Of a stretch of DNA of 64,000 nt, positions 1 through 11,347 are shown piece after piece. Origin of the DNA: Symbiodinium natans (lineage: Eukaryota; Sar; Dinophyceae; Suessiales; Symbiodiniaceae); the NCBI GenBank assembly GCA_905221605.1, contig CAJNDS010002648.1, positions 1-64,000 of the forward strand, read 5' to 3'. The position numbers and the translations under genes are program-made. A model generated the notes under the pieces. It ran no database searches, was not told the origin of the DNA, and was given only the letters and a program-made list of their open reading frames with translations. Each line of letters starts with the position of its first letter. Positions within the stretch are counted from its first letter, which is position 1.

Positions 1-475
1 GGAAGGGAGAGATAAGGGAGAGAGGATCGATAAAGAAGAGTCCCCCATCTTCTCTGTGCCTTGTTTTGTCTTTCCTACTCCTTTATTCATCTCTCTATTC
101 TTGTCTTTGCTCTTCCTGTTAAAAATGCAACCCTGTCTATGTCTCCTCCTCCTTCTCTCTCCCTCTTCAAAGACAAAAAACACAAGAAAAGGAAAAAAAC
201 AAAGAGAATGGAGGCCCCTGGCCTTGCTTATCCTTTTTCAATGGTTGGGGGTTGGCTGCTTGCCCGTGGCCCCTCTCCATGCTTCAGCATACGCCTCCTC
301 TCGTCTTATCTCCTCGGTTCTTTTGATTGTTCCCAAACGGAAAAAGAAAGCGAGTTCCTTTTATTTTCATTGTTCTTCCTTTGGGTTTTTGTTTCAAAGG
401 GAAACGAACAAGAGAGAAGAAAGAGGAGAAGGATAGGAAAGATGAAGACGGGTACCATCTTCTCTTTGCCATGGG
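1..475. repeat. Segmental duplicate, copy 1 (pairs with 1478-1967)
   Basis: The sequence from base 1 matches 1478 onward with small indels and substitutions: both start GGAAGGGAGAGATAAGGGAG and both reach TTTGCCATGGGC before diverging. Offset is about 1477 bp at the start and about 1490 at the end. Confidence 0.85.
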
Positions 476-1477
476 CGATGGAACGGCTGTCCCTTTGGAT
501 CGTTTTCTGCATCTTCAAGCGAGCAAAAAGGATGCCCCCGAACAGAAAACTCTCTCTCTCTTTCTGTCTGTATCCCTGTCGCTATCTTTCTTTCTTTCGT
601 TCTTTCTTTATCTTGCTCTCTTTCCCTGTCCCTATCTCTATCTCTCACTCATTCATTCTCAGTCTCTCTCTATCTCTCTCTCTCTATGCGCGACGGAAGC
701 AGGCGTCCTTTTTTACGTTTGCTGTGTCTTCAAGGCAAAAAGAAAGACATCCCAAAAGAAAGCACTTAGGGGTGTCCCTTTTGCTCGTTTGACACACAGT
801 TTTGGATTGGCAGCAAACCCAGCTGATGCTCATGATGTCTCTCTCTATATATAGGGGCGATGGAACGGGTGTCCTTTTCAATCGTCTTCTGCATCTTCAA
901 AGGAGAAAGAACGATACCCCCCAAGAAGGAAAAGAACATAAGAGACAGGGAGGGGGATTGAAGGGCTCCTCTCTTTACTTATTATTTCCCTTTCCTCTCT
1001 TCCTACCTGTTCTTGTTCTTATTCGCTTCAAAAAGCAAAATAAGGGAAAGGGGATTTCCTGAAGAGGAGGGATGACACCTATCTGTGAAGAGCAAGAAAG
1101 GTTTTTTTCTTATTCAAAAGGGACAGGGGAGAGATGATAGATATAGAGGAATGCCATCTTCTTGCGCCTTGTTTTGTCCGTCCCTCCCCTTGCCTCTTGT
1201 CTCTTCTATTCCTTGCAGTACGCTTCCAGAACAAAGGCATCCTTGTGATCTCTCACTTCCCTTTCCCTTCTCTCCATCTATTACCTTTTAACTGATTAGA
1301 AAACAAGAAAGGAACTTGTATGATAAAGCAGGGGAAAGGTAAGCAGAGGGTGACTTCTTGCGCGTGGACCTTGCCATACTTCATCATATCCCTTTTCTCG
1401 GCTTCCTTTCCTTACCCTTCTCCTTTGTTGTTCTCTTAATTCTTCCTTTTTGTTTTCCTTATTTCAAGAAGAAAAAG

Positions 1478-1967
1478 GGAAGGGAGAGATAAGGGAGAGA
1501 GGATCGATAAAGAAGAGTCCCATCTTCTCTGTGCCTTGTTTTGTCTTTCCTTATCCTTTATTCATCTCTCCTCCATTGTTGTCTTTGCTCTTCCCATTAA
1601 AAATGCGATCCTGTCTATTTCTCCTCCTCCTTCTCTCTCCGTCCTCTTCAACGACAAAAAGCACAAGGAAAACATAAGAGGGGAATGGAGGCCCTTGTCC
1701 TTTCTTATCCTTTTTCAATGGTTGGGAACGTGAGCGGGGTTAGCTGCTTGCCCGTGGCCCCTCTCCATGCTCCAGCATATGCCTCCTCTCGCCTTATCTC
1801 CTCGGTTCGTTTCATTGTTCCCAGACGGAAAAAGAAAGCGAGTTCCTTTCATTTTCATTGTTCTTCCTTTGGGTTTTTGTTTCAAAGGGAAACGAACAAG
1901 AGAGAAGAAAGACAAGAAGGATAGGAAAGATGAAGACGAATACCATCTTCTCTTTGCCATGGGCAAA
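1478..1967. repeat. Segmental duplicate, copy 2 (pairs with 1-475)
   Basis: Second copy of the block at 1-475. It diverges directly after GCCATGGGC, where it joins a poly-C tract (about 2009-2023) and the separate duplicated block starting near 1978. Confidence 0.85.
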
Positions 1968-1977
1968 ACCCGAGCCT

Positions 1978-2893
1978 TAGCTTCCAAATAAACCCTATTT
2001 GAGCCACCCACCCCCCCCCCCCCGGCCCTCCCCCCTCTCCTTTATAGGAAATGAAAACTGGACATGAACGATGTCCTCTCTCTCCTACTGGGACATGAAA
2101 GTCCTCCTGTATTCGTTTTCAATGAAAGATCTGTCTCTCGAGGAAATGGAAGATCTCCTCTATCTCTTTCTAGTAAACACTTCTTCAAGTAGGAGAAAGG
2201 CTTTTTCATAAGGTGTAAATAAGGAGCTCTGTCATTCCCTTGGAGGACCCCTTTTCAGAAGAGGCAAGGGCATTCATTACCTACACAGAGATAAAAGAGC
2301 TTTCACATGACCTAGACACATGACTTTTGATTGAATTCTGTGGCTCATACTACAATAACAAAACAAAACGCATTGAACAGCAGCACAAGGCTATTGAAAA
2401 CACCATTTTTTCAGAGAAAAAAGGAATTGAAGTTGATCAACTTAGTTTCGATTAGAGTTTGTGGTTCTGCAACAACAAAACAAAATGCATTGAGAAAAGA
2501 GAAATAGCGCAAGGTCTACGGAAAGAACAACTTATTCAACAAAGACAGCAAACATAAAGAAGCAACCGAAACGAACGTTGTGCAATTTAGTTTCAGGTAG
2601 CTTCTGTGGGTTTTGTAAAAACAATACGGTATAGAAAAGCGCGTCGGTTAGACCCTTTCTCTTCAAAAACCTTCGGCTAAACCCTACACACCAAATTCGT
2701 CAAGTTCTGTGGTTAGACTCGGTTAGACCCTTTCTTTGTAGAAACCTTCCGTCCATTACCCTAGGCCCGAAATCTCGTCAATTCTGTGGTTACTGCCTTT
2801 CTCTCAAAAAAAACACGGGTTGAACTGTTGAAGTTTACATATGTAATAGTTATAATAGCTTGCAAAGGTTTAAATGCTTCTGCTTTTGTAGAA
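1978..2893. repeat. 0.9 kb duplicate, copy 1 (pairs with 6910-7885)
   Basis: Starts AGCTTCCAAATAAACCCTAT followed by a poly-C tract and runs to GCTTCTGCTTTTGT. The second copy at 6910-7885 is collinear with few differences. This copy then continues into other CT/GA-type sequence. Confidence 0.88.
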
Positions 2894-3099
2894 AAGGCAG
2901 TGAGTCGGTCGCGCGAGATTTTTGCAGTCGCGTTTTCTCGTGATTTCTCCAAACAGAGGACGGACGTCTGGTGCGATCTACGTGCCTCCTTTTGTAAAAA
3001 GGCAGCGAGTAGATCACACCAGAGTGTGGCCATTGTGTTTTCTCGTGATTTCTCCGAATAGAAGACGGACAAAATCTAGTTAAACTTCCGTTGAATACC

Positions 3100-4240
3100 A
3101 AGAAGTGGAGGAGCTATATACAAGGTAGGGGAATTCCGAGTTTCTAGAGTCACTTCTCTGTCCTTTCCCATTAAAAGAAAAGGAACTTTCTCATGGCATA
3201 ATCAGAGAAGAGTATCTCATTCCTTTGAGGTAGAGGCGTTCTCTTCGTTCCCGTTTAAGGAGGCAAAAGCTCTGTCACGCTCTCCCATTCCTTAGCCGGT
3301 TACAAGGTAAAGGGGCGTTTGGCTTTATGTCTTCATTCTTACTGGGTAAGGGAGGGGTTTGTCATGCTTCTTTCAGTGGGAAATACATTGCCTATGTTAA
3401 CATGTTAACAGCTGGAGGAAATCTTAATGTTTTAAGTTAGACGGAGAAGGAGCTTTTTCATTTAGTAACTACTAGGAAGTAGAGGAGCTACAAAGCAGAG
3501 ACCATGTAGAGGAATTCCGAGTTCCAGAATCGTTTCTCATTCCTTTCCCATTAATATAAGTGGAAAGGGAACTTTCTCGTGTCGCATTCCTTTATAAGAG
3601 GTAGAGGAGCTCTCTTCATTGCTGTTTAAAGAGGCAAAAGCTCTGTCACGCTCTCCCGTTCCCCTCTCCGATTACGAAGTACAGGGGCTTTTGGCTTTAT
3701 GTCTTCGTTCGCTTTGTCATGCTCCTTTCCTATTGGGAAATAGATTGGTGCCTCTGTTAACAGCTAGACGAACTCTTCATGGATCCCTATCCGATTAGGA
3801 CTTACAGGGCATGAAGCGATAAAGGAGCAGTCTTTTTTCTTCCTGAGGACTGGAGGGGGTTTGTCATGCTTTGAGGGACTCTTCATGTCTTGTTAAACAG
3901 CGATGGCGCTCTTCATTTAATACCAAGAAGCAGAGTAGCTACAAGGTACAGACCAGGTAGAGGAATTCCGAGTTCCAGAATCGTTTCCCTTTCCTTTCCG
4001 ATTGAAAGTGGAAACGAACTTTCTCATGCTCTATTCATCTCAGTCCGGTTGCCTTTTTTGCCAGCTAATGCCAAGATGTCGTAAGTAGAGGAGCTACAAG
4101 GTAGGGACCAGGTAGAGGAATTCCGAGCCGCAGAATCGCTTCTCTTTCTTTTTCCAATTGAAAGTGGAAAAGGAACTTTCTCATTTCCTATTCAGATAAA
4201 TAGTACCTCATTCCTTTAAGAGGCGGAGAAGCTTGCTTCA
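3100..4240. repeat. Diverged repeats of about 150-400 bp
   Basis: Segments near 3105, 3480, 3920 and 4085 share a core reading AGAGGAGCTACAAGGTA, then GAGGAATTCCGAG, a CCTTTCC stretch and GGAACTTTCTCAT. Spacing is irregular and the copies differ by many substitutions and indels. Confidence 0.7.
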
Positions 4241-4352
4241 TATCGCTTCTCTTTCCTTTCCTATGAAAGTGGAAACGGCACTTTCTCATTCTCGAAAAAA
4301 GCATCTCATTCCTTTAAGAGGCAACGGAGCCGCCCTGTTTCCTTTAAAACAA

Positions 4353-4416
4353 GGCGGTTCAACAGTACCAAATTTTCTTAGAGGTTGTCTTGAAAATTTG
4401 GTACTGTTGAACCGCC
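4353..4416. repeat. Perfect 25 bp inverted repeat with 14 bp loop
   Basis: The left arm 4353-4377 begins GGCGGTTCAACAGTACC; the right arm 4392-4416 is its exact reverse complement. All 25 positions pair, with 14 unpaired bases between. The surrounding sequence is diverged repeat, so a perfect palindrome suggests recent origin. It could be a short foldback or MITE remnant; no target duplication was seen. Confidence 0.9.
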
Positions 4417-4429
4417 CTGCTTTCTTCAA

Positions 4430-4890
4430 ACACGGCAGCACGCCTCCAGAAAAATGGCCTCCTTGCTATCTCTCTCCTCTCTCACTTCCCTTTCCCTTCT
4501 CTCCTTCTAGTTTCTTTTAACCGATAAAACACAAGAAAGGAACTTGCGTGATAAAGCAGTGGAAGGTAAACCGAGGGTGACTCCTTGCGCGTGGACCTTG
4601 CCGTACTTCATCATATCCCTCTTCTCGGCCTATCTCTTCTGCTCTTTTTTCTTACTGTTCTCCTGTTCATAATTCTTCCTGTTTAGTTGTTCTTATTTCG
4701 AAAAGAAAGGGGGAAGGGAGAGATAAGGGAGGGAGGAAAGATAAAGAAGAGCGCCATCTTCTCAGCGCCTTGTTTTGTCTCTCCCTCTTCTCTATTCATC
4801 TCTCTTCTATTCTTTTCTTTGCTATTCCATTGAAGTTGGGTTCCCTGTATCTCTCCTCTCTCCTTCTCTCTTCCTCCTCTTCTCCTGCTC
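4430..4890. repeat. Dispersed repeat, copy (pairs with 6270-6745; third copy about 1200-1530)
   Basis: Contains CACAAGAAAGGAACTTGC, TGATAAAGCAGTGGAAGG and CTTGCGCGTGGACCTTGCCG in the same order as 6270-6745, offset about 1840 bp. A more diverged third copy covers about 1200-1530. Confidence 0.85.
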
Positions 4891-5069
4891 CCCTCTAAAC
4901 GGTTGCTCCTTACAGATAGGTGCCCTCCCTCCTCTTCAGGAAATATCCTTTCCCTTACTTTGCTTTTTTAAGCGAAGAAAACAACAGATAAGAAGAGAGG
5001 AAAGGGAATGACTAAGTAAAGAGAGGAGCCCTTCAATTTCCCTCCCTACATCTGATGTTACTATTCTTT

Positions 5070-5140
5070 CTTGGGTGGTGCCCTTCTTTCTCCCTTGAAG
5101 ATGCAGAAAACTATCAGGAAGGACACCCGTTCCATCGCCC

Positions 5141-5220
<80 letters not shown>

Positions 5221-5640
5221 ATCATGAGCATCAGCTGGGTTTGCTGCCGATCCAAAATGGGCATCCCTTTTAATCGCCTTCTGTGTCTTCAAACGAGCAA
5301 AAGGGACACCCTGACTAAGTGTTTCCTTGTGGTGTCCCTTTTCCTCGCTTGAAGATGCAGAAAACGATCCAAAAAGACACCCGTTCCATCGCCCATATAT
5401 GGGGAGAGAGAAAAATCATGAGCATCAGTTGGGCTTGCTGCCAACCCAAAACGGGCGTCCCTTTTAATCGCTTGCTGTGTCTTCAAACGAGCAAAAGGGA
5501 CACCCTAAGTGCTTTCTTGTGGGGTCCCTTTTCCTCGCTTGAAGATGCAGAAAACGATCAAACAGGACACCCGTTCCATCGCCCATATATAGGGAGAGAG
5601 AGAGAGGGAGAAATCATGAGCATCAGCTGGGTTTGCTTAC
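5070..5640. repeat. Tandem repeat, about 190 bp unit, three copies
   Basis: Units begin around GAAGATGCAGAAAAC at 5097, 5351 and 5541 and include ACACCCGTTCCATCGCCCAT and ATCATGAGCATCAGCTGGG. The first unit is longer because it carries the GA microsatellite. Reverse-complement relatives occur at about 473-534 and 858-905 (GGCGATGGAACGG...TGCATCTTCAA). Confidence 0.85.
5144..5213 (+). repeat. (GA)n microsatellite
   Basis: About 35 uninterrupted GA dinucleotides inside the first unit of the 190 bp repeat. Confidence 0.98.
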
Positions 5641-5868
5641 ATGTTCATTAATTGTTCTTCCTTTTGTCTTTTCTTTCTAACGGACATGAACAAGAGAAGA
5701 GAAAAATAAGAAACAGAGGAAAGATGAAAACGAGCACCGTCTTCTCTTTGCCTGATTTTTGCGCCTCCCTCGCCTGCCTTCATTTCTCTTCCATTCTTGT
5801 CATTGCTCTTCCCATTAGAGTTGCATTACTTTTGATCTCTCCTCTCTCCTTTCTCTCTCCTTTCTCTC

Positions 5869-5873
<5 letters not shown>

Positions 5874-5918
<45 letters not shown>
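5874..5918 (+). repeat. (CT)n microsatellite
   Basis: About 22 CT dinucleotides preceded by three CTCCTTT-type units. Confidence 0.98.
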
Positions 5919-5921
<3 letters not shown>

Positions 5922-6909
5922 CTCCTTTAAATCTCAAAAACACACAAAAGGAAGCTTCTTTGCCTTTTTGAATGAAAAAAGAAAAGAAAAAAGAGATAGG
6001 GAAACAAATTGAAGAGCTCCACCTTTCCTCTCGTTCTATGTGTTGCTTCCTTGTCGTTTCAGAAAGCAAGCAAAATGAGGGCAAGGGGGCTTCCTGAAGA
6101 GGAGAGGGGGCACCTATCTGCGAAGAGCAAGAATAGTCTTGTCTTGTTTAATTATAGAGGGAAAAGGGAGAGACAAAGAAGGGAGAGATTACAGATAAAG
6201 AAGAGTGCCATCTCCTTTGTGCCTTGTTGCGTTCCTCCGTCTCCTTGTTTCTTGTCTCCTCTCTTCTGTTCAGTACCCTTCCAGAAAAATAAGTGGCCTC
6301 CTTGCTATCTCTCTCCCCTCTCACGTCCCTTTCCCTTCTCTCCTTCTAGTTTCTTTTAACTGATAAAACACAAGAAAGGAACTTGCATGATAAAGCAGTG
6401 GAAGGTAAGGCAGAGGGTGACTCCTTGCGCGTGGACCTTGCCGTACTTCATCATATCCCTCTTCTCGGCCTATCTCTTCTGCTCTTTTTTCTTACTGTTC
6501 TCCTTTGCATAATTCTTCCTGTTTAGTTGTTCTTATTTCGAAAAGAAAGAGGGAAGGGAGAGATAAGGGAGGGAGGAACGATAAAGAAGAGTGCCATCTT
6601 CTCAGCGCCTTGTTTTGTCTCTCCCTCTTCTCTATTCATCTCTCTTCTATTCTTTTCTTTGCTATTCCATTGAAGTTGGATTCCCTGTATCTCTCCTCTC
6701 TCCTTCTCTCTCCCTCCTCTTCTCCTGTTCCTCTCTAAATGACAAAAACACAAGAAAGGAAGAACAAGATGGGAATGGAAGCCCTTTTCCTGTCTTCTCC
6801 TGTTGCAATAAGAAGGAAAAGAGCACAGGAGATAAGGAAGGGAATTGAAGAGCTCCTCTAGCAACTTTCTCATGCCCTTTCCTTTCTATCTACCACACCA
6901 CAACACGAC

Positions 6910-7885
6910 CCTCAGCTTCCAAATAAACCCTATTTAAGCCGGCCACCCCCCCCCTCCCCCTCCCCCCTCTCCTTTATAGGAAATGAAAACTGGACACGAA
7001 CGATGTCCTCTATCTTTTAATGCAGCAGGAGAGAGCTCCTCTCTCTCTTAATGGGACATGAAAGTCCTCCTGTGTTTGTTTTCAATGAAAGATCTGTCTC
7101 TCGAGGAAATGGAAGATCTCCTCTATCTCTTTCTAGGAAACACTTCTTCAAGTAGGAGAAAGGCTTTTTCATAAGGTGTAAATCAGGAGCTCTGTCATTC
7201 CCCAAAAAAGAAGAAGGAGAGAGGGGAGCCCTTGGAGGACCCTTTTCAGAAGAGGCAAGGGCACTCATTACCTACACAGAGATAAAAGAGCTTTCAGATG
7301 ACCTAGACACATGACTTTCGATTGAATTCTGTGGCTCATACTACAATAACGAAACAAAATGCATTGAACAGCAGCACAAGGCTATGGAAACCACCATATT
7401 TTCAGAGAGAGAAAAAAAGGAATTGAAGTTGAGCAACTTAGTTTCGATTAGAGTTTGTTGTTCTGCAACAACAAAACAAAATGCATTGAGAAAAGAGAAA
7501 TAGCGCAAGGTCTACGGAAAGAACAACTTATTCAACAAAGACAGCAAACATAAAGAAGCAACCGAAACGAACGTTGTGCAATTTAGTTTCAGGTAGCTTC
7601 TGTGGGTTTTGTAAAAACAATACGGTATAGAAAAGCGCGTCGGTTAGACCCTTTCTCTTCAAAAGCCTTCGGCTAAACCCTACACACCAAATTCGTCAAG
7701 TTCTGTGGTTAGACTCGGTTAGACCCTTTCTTTGTAGAAACCTTCCGTCCATTACCCTAAGCCCGAAATCTCGTCAATTCTGTGGTTACTGCCTTTCTCT
7801 CAAAAAAAACAAGGGTTGAACTGCTGAAGTTTAAATATGTAGTAGTTATAATAGCTTCCAAAGGTTTAAATGCTTCTGCTTTTGT
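6910..7885. repeat. 0.9 kb duplicate, copy 2, ending at the boundary to telomere-rich DNA
   Basis: Collinear with 1978-2893. It stops after GCTTCTGCTTTTGT at about 7885. From that base the sequence changes to telomere-repeat-rich DNA, so this is a sharp junction between two kinds of genomic territory. Confidence 0.88.
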
Positions 7886-8817
7886 GGCAGGAGGAGCCAG
7901 CAACAGAAAGTGTCTGGCCAAAGAGATTAGGGTTTAAATAGTCCATTGTATATAAACAAAAGACCTATGTCAAATCATACGTAAAGGTTCCTGCCTCATA
8001 TATATATACACCTCATATTATAGTATAGTCCCTATATACCTGCGTATCCCCTAAATAGCCCCTAAGGTCCCTGACCCTAAACCCTAAACCCTAAACCCTA
8101 GGGTCCCTTGTAAGCGCCCCTCCTTTAGGCCCTGGAGTCTAGGGTTTAGGAGCGGGGGGGGGGGGTTAGGGCTTGGGGTTAGGAATCTGGCATCGGCTTG
8201 CGATCTCTAATTGGGTTTTGGATTTTGGGTTTAGGGTTTAGGGTTTAGGTTGTTCTGTCAGCTTTACTTCTCTCTGGAGGCAATATCGGGGTCTGAATAA
8301 TTAGAAGAGGGTTGTTTTTTTTTTTTGGGGGGGGGGGGAGGATGATATAATACAATTTCCAAGGGGCCTTGTAAGGGCATACTTTGTGAAACTATTCCGA
8401 CGCCTATATGATCTATTCAAGCCTCTTGCGCGAGCCCCCTAAACCGAAAGTGTCCGCATGCCGCATGAACTGAGGCCTCAACCTTGTTTAATTCCATCAG
8501 AGCCTGTTGAGGTTTAGGGTTTAGGGTGTAGGGTTTAGGGTTTAGGGTTTAGGGTTTGACTATTGTTATAGATTCTCAGGGGGTCAGGTAGCATGCCAAG
8601 TCCTTACGTCCTACAGCCCTAAGCCACGAACCCTCTCAACCCAAAACCCTCTAAACCCTAAACCTATAAACCTTAATTCTATACAGCTCTTGGGGTAGGT
8701 TGCATGGTGCCTTAGCATGGGCCCTGAATTGGGGGGGGGGGGGGGCTCGATCAATACTTCAGAACCCAAGGGACCATACTCAGGGCTCAATTAGTTTCCT
8801 TACCCCCGAGACCCTAG

Positions 8818-8922
8818 ATGGGTGGTTGTCAAAATTATGATTCCTTTTGGGGTACCCTAAACACTCGGTGCCGTATTAAAATAGGGGTCCAAAAAGGGAC
8901 CATATTTTTGACAACCACCCAT
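8818..8922. mobile_element. 105 bp element with 17 bp perfect terminal inverted repeats
   Basis: The left end 8818-8834 reads ATGGGTGGTTGTCAAAA; the right end 8906-8922 is its exact reverse complement. There is no open frame and the length fits a MITE. Flanks CTAG and ATAG give no clear target duplication. An acceptor-like ATAG lies just outside the right end and is followed by an open candidate exon, so the element may be part of an intron. Confidence 0.8.
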
Positions 8923-8926
8923 ATAG

Positions 8927-9009
8927 ATCCTACACTTGAAACCTTACTCCCTGAAGAACCCCAAGCCTCGACCATTGTCTCGAACCCAAGTCTCCATTTC
9001 CATTTTTAG
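8927..9009 (+). CDS. Candidate exon, unknown protein
   Basis: After ATAG at 8926 a frame is open to a TAG at 9007-9009. It encodes a peptide containing PTLETLLPEEPQASTIV. Composition is protein-like, unlike the flanking telomeric DNA. The position directly right of the inverted-repeat element at 8818-8922 suggests the element forms the preceding intron. Family not recognised. Confidence 0.4.
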
Positions 9010-9058
9010 GCTTTGCAGCCCCCGTTTAAACCAAAAAGGGCACCCTTTCTGTTTCTAG

Positions 9059-9086
9059 GCTACTCTTGGGCAGATGAAGCGTCCAT
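9059..9086 (+). CDS. Candidate small internal exon
   Basis: A pyrimidine-rich acceptor CTTTCTGTTTCTAG is followed by a 28 nt open stretch encoding YSWADEAS and then a GTAACT donor. Both splice signals are good, but the exon is very short, so the call rests on them. Confidence 0.4.
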
Positions 9087-9217
9087 GTAACTTTCCGTAG
9101 AATAGCCCTAAACCCTAAACCCCAAACCCTAAACCCTATAACCCCTAAACCCTATAACCCCTAAACCCCAAACCCTAAACCCTAAAACCCCAAAGCCTCG
9201 ACCTCTGCTGCTTTGAG

Positions 9218-9272
9218 GAGCCGGAGTCCACCGCCAGCATTGCAGACCAGGCCACCGCAGGCGCAGCTTGGG
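9218..9272 (+). CDS. Candidate exon ending in a telomeric donor
   Basis: GC-rich segment encoding EPESTASIADQATAGAAW. It is bounded on the right by G|GTTAGGG, the start of a TTTAGGG array, so the first telomeric unit would provide the 5' splice site. Upstream of TTGAG is a CCCTAAA array. Family not recognised. Confidence 0.45.
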
Positions 9273-9370
9273 GTTAGGGTTTAGGGTTTAGGGTTTAGGG
9301 TTTAGGGGTTAGGGTTTAGGGTTTAGGGTTTAGGGTTTAGGGTTTAGGGTTTAGGGTTTAGGGTTTAGGG
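9272..9370 (+). repeat. TTTAGGG array
   Basis: About 13 TTTAGGG units with one TTTAGGGG variant, starting exactly at the 3' end of the candidate exon at 9218-9272. Confidence 0.97.
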
Positions 9371-9751
9371 TGTTCGGACTTTGCGAGTTTAGTGTGTATG
9401 TTTGGGCGCACGGGGGTTTTCAGAGGTTTTTCTTGTTCGTGCTGTTGGAGTTGCATCAGCTCGTTTCGTTGTAATTTCAAGTTGAATAACTATATTTCTG
9501 GTTTTCATTCCATATAGGGTTTATGGCTGAGGGTTGCTCCCCCCTCTGTTCCCCCCCCCCCCCCGCCCCACCCCCCAAGACAGAAGGGGGTTTAATGCAG
9601 GGTGGCTTTCAGCATTTCGGTTGACTGGGTTTCTGGTTGATGGTTACTATTGTCCAACCGGGGTTCGGGAAGCTCAACGCCTTCCTGATTGAATAGGGGG
9701 CAATGGGAATTCTTGTTCTTAGTTGTTGTCAGGTCTATCTCCTAAAGTTAG

Positions 9752-9829
9752 GTCCGACTTGCACCTACTTCGGCACCTGCAGCATCGCTCCAAGATGCTT
9801 CTTGGCTGGTTGTAGAGGAAACCCCCTAA
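9752..9829 (+). CDS. Candidate exon, unknown protein
   Basis: After TTAG a frame encodes VRLAPTSAPAASLQDASWL and is open to TAA at 9827-9829, where CCCTAA sequence begins. It could be a terminal exon or could splice earlier. No family recognised. Confidence 0.4.
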   Translation, partial: VRLAPTSAPAASLQDASWLVVEETP

Positions 9830-9878
9830 CCCTAAACCCGAAACCCTAAACCATCTAAAAAATAGGCGTCCCTTGCAG

Positions 9879-9970
9879 GGCATACGGAAGGACCATGATG
9901 CAGGGAGCCCAATACACCTTAGTAGAGGAATGTACTTTCATTCATGCAAGGACCCCTACTATTACGCTAG
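9879..9970 (+). CDS. Candidate internal exon, unknown protein
   Basis: Acceptor CCTTGCAG at 9878, then 92 nt open in one frame encoding GIRKDHDAGSPIHLSRGMYF and more, then the donor AG|GTTCAGGGTTTAGGG at 9971. The donor merges with a telomeric array. Good acceptor, balanced composition, no recognised domain. Confidence 0.5.
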
Positions 9971-10028
9971 GTTCAGGGTTCAGGGTTTAGGGTTTAGGAT
10001 TGAAGGTGCCTTCCTTAAGTATGGGAAG

Positions 10029-10187
10029 AGAGACGCGAACCTCTCGGGATTCTGGGTGTGGAGCTCCAAGAAATCCTTGTGCCATTGGAGGAGACGCCCG
10101 CGCCGCTGCAGCCAAGCCAACAGACCATTGGCCGCCTGCTGGCAATCATCCAAACGCTTAGGGAGGATTTTTTTTGCCAAAACCCCT
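10029..10187 (+). CDS. Candidate exon, unknown protein
   Basis: After GGGAAG a frame runs open for about 50 codons and includes LGILGVELQEILVPLEETP and QQTIGRLLAIIQTL, an amphipathic, protein-like stretch. The 3' boundary is not clear; the frame closes in CCCTAA sequence. A minus-strand frame overlaps but has poorer composition. Confidence 0.5.
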
Positions 10188-10359
10188 AAACTTTATATGT
10201 ACCCTAAATGCCCTACATGGGCAGGTCTCTAAGTTAGGATCCCTTTTGGGGTGGGTCTTGATACTTTAAGGGTGCCGTGCTTATGGGGGACACAGAGGCT
10301 GATATACCCTAAAGGGCTTGGGGTCTAATCATCCAGGGCTAAACTCCAAGCCCTAAACC

Positions 10360-10444
10360 CCAAATCCCAAACCCTAAACCCTAAACCCTAAACCCTAAAC
10401 CCTAAACCCTAAACCCTAAACCCTAAACCCTAAACCCTAAACCC
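10360..10444 (-). repeat. CCCTAAA array
   Basis: About 10 perfect CCCTAAA units preceded by degenerate CCCTAAAC/CCCAAA variants. A GCAG acceptor and candidate exon follow within 20 bases. Confidence 0.97.
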
Positions 10445-10462
10445 AATGTACACGGCTTGCAG

Positions 10463-10564
10463 GGGTTCATGGTCGGCCCCTTGAGCTCCACTGTACACCT
10501 GAAAGGTCGCAACGTCGTAGCCTGCATACACGTCATGGAATTCGGCATCCAGAGACCATGCTAA
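10463..10564 (+). CDS. Candidate exon, unknown protein
   Basis: Acceptor GGCTTGCAG, then a frame encoding GFMVGPLSSTVHLKGRNVVA and further to TAA at 10562-10564. Hydrophobic/charged alternation is protein-like. It may be a terminal exon. Family not recognised. Confidence 0.5.
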   Translation, partial: GFMVGPLSSTVHLKGRNVVACIHVMEFGIQRPC

Positions 10565-10844
10565 GTTGGGGTGTTGGGTATAATGGGTGTTGGGTATAAT
10601 CTTTACTTACTTGCTTACTTACAAAGTTCCTGAAAAGCAACCCCCTCCCCTCCCCCCCCTGGCTACGTGGTGTAGCCTCCGTACAACCTCCACTTGCCAG
10701 GCACGCGGGTTAAGGCTCCCCCCGCGCCGGCCCGCCGGCAGGGAGCAAGTGGGCCGGTCACTCCCGCCGGGGGCCGCAGCACGCAGGGCCCGCTTTTGTT
10801 CTTGGACCCCCCAAAATTGAGAACAGGAATGGCCAACGTGCCTT

Positions 10845-10950
10845 TTCTTAGTAGCTGAATGAGTACACGTCGCACTTTTGGGGATAATATATTCCCCTAT
10901 AGAACTGAAAGTGTACACTTTTGGGGGTCTATGAACTCAGCAACTAGTTA
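10845..10950. repeat. Dispersed repeat, copy 1 (pairs with about 38882-38985)
   Basis: Shares AGTAGCTGAA, AAGAACTGAA-like sequence, GTGTACACTTTT and CTCAGCAAC in the same order as 38882-38985, at roughly three quarters identity by eye. Confidence 0.7.
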
Positions 10951-11279
10951 CAGTATTGATTGGATGGTTAGGTTACGTTGTTGAGTGTTTTTGGGCGTCC
11001 GGGTAGAAGCTTGGGGCATACAGGATGTGGTTGCCGACTACTATCTGGGGAGAATTGAGGTGCTCTGAGCCCAAACCTTACCCGAAACCCTAGCCCTTAA
11101 CCCCTGCAGGAGCTTTGAGCTTTGTGCTTTTTTGCTCTGGGGTTTAGGTCCTTCGGGCTCAGAAGATTTATAGGGATGGCGGGGCGCGGTGTCAGGTTTC
11201 AGTGGTACAGATAAGCAGATCAGGGTTGGATGAAGGACTGCCTACAAGTAGCGCCTTCCAGTGTCTGAGTCTGACCTAG

Positions 11280-11299
11280 AGAGCGAGCGAGAGCGAGCG

Positions 11300-11347
<48 letters not shown>

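Larger units (their letters stand above)
1..7885. other. CT/GA-rich repeat province without credible genes
   Basis: Most of this stretch is polypyrimidine on one strand or polypurine on the other, with TCTCTC, CTTTCC and GAAAAG runs. Blocks recur several times as direct or inverted copies, listed separately. Open frames of 60-240 codons exist on both strands, but they consist of Ser/Leu/Phe/Lys/Arg-rich low-complexity residues, overlap in several frames at once and are not conserved between the repeated copies. No exon with splice signals was convincing. Telomeric repeats are absent here, in sharp contrast to what follows from about 7886. Confidence 0.75.
7886..10445. other. Telomere-repeat-rich territory with short candidate exons
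   Basis: From 7886 onward TTTAGGG and CCCTAAA runs appear at 8080-8100, 8508-8560, 9107-9190, 9270-9370 and 10360-10444, on both strands. Between them are poly-C and poly-G tracts and short GC-richer segments that read as exons (listed separately). Parts not listed, such as 8100-8810 and 9380-9740, hold only degenerate telomeric sequence and homopolymers as far as I can see. Confidence 0.75.
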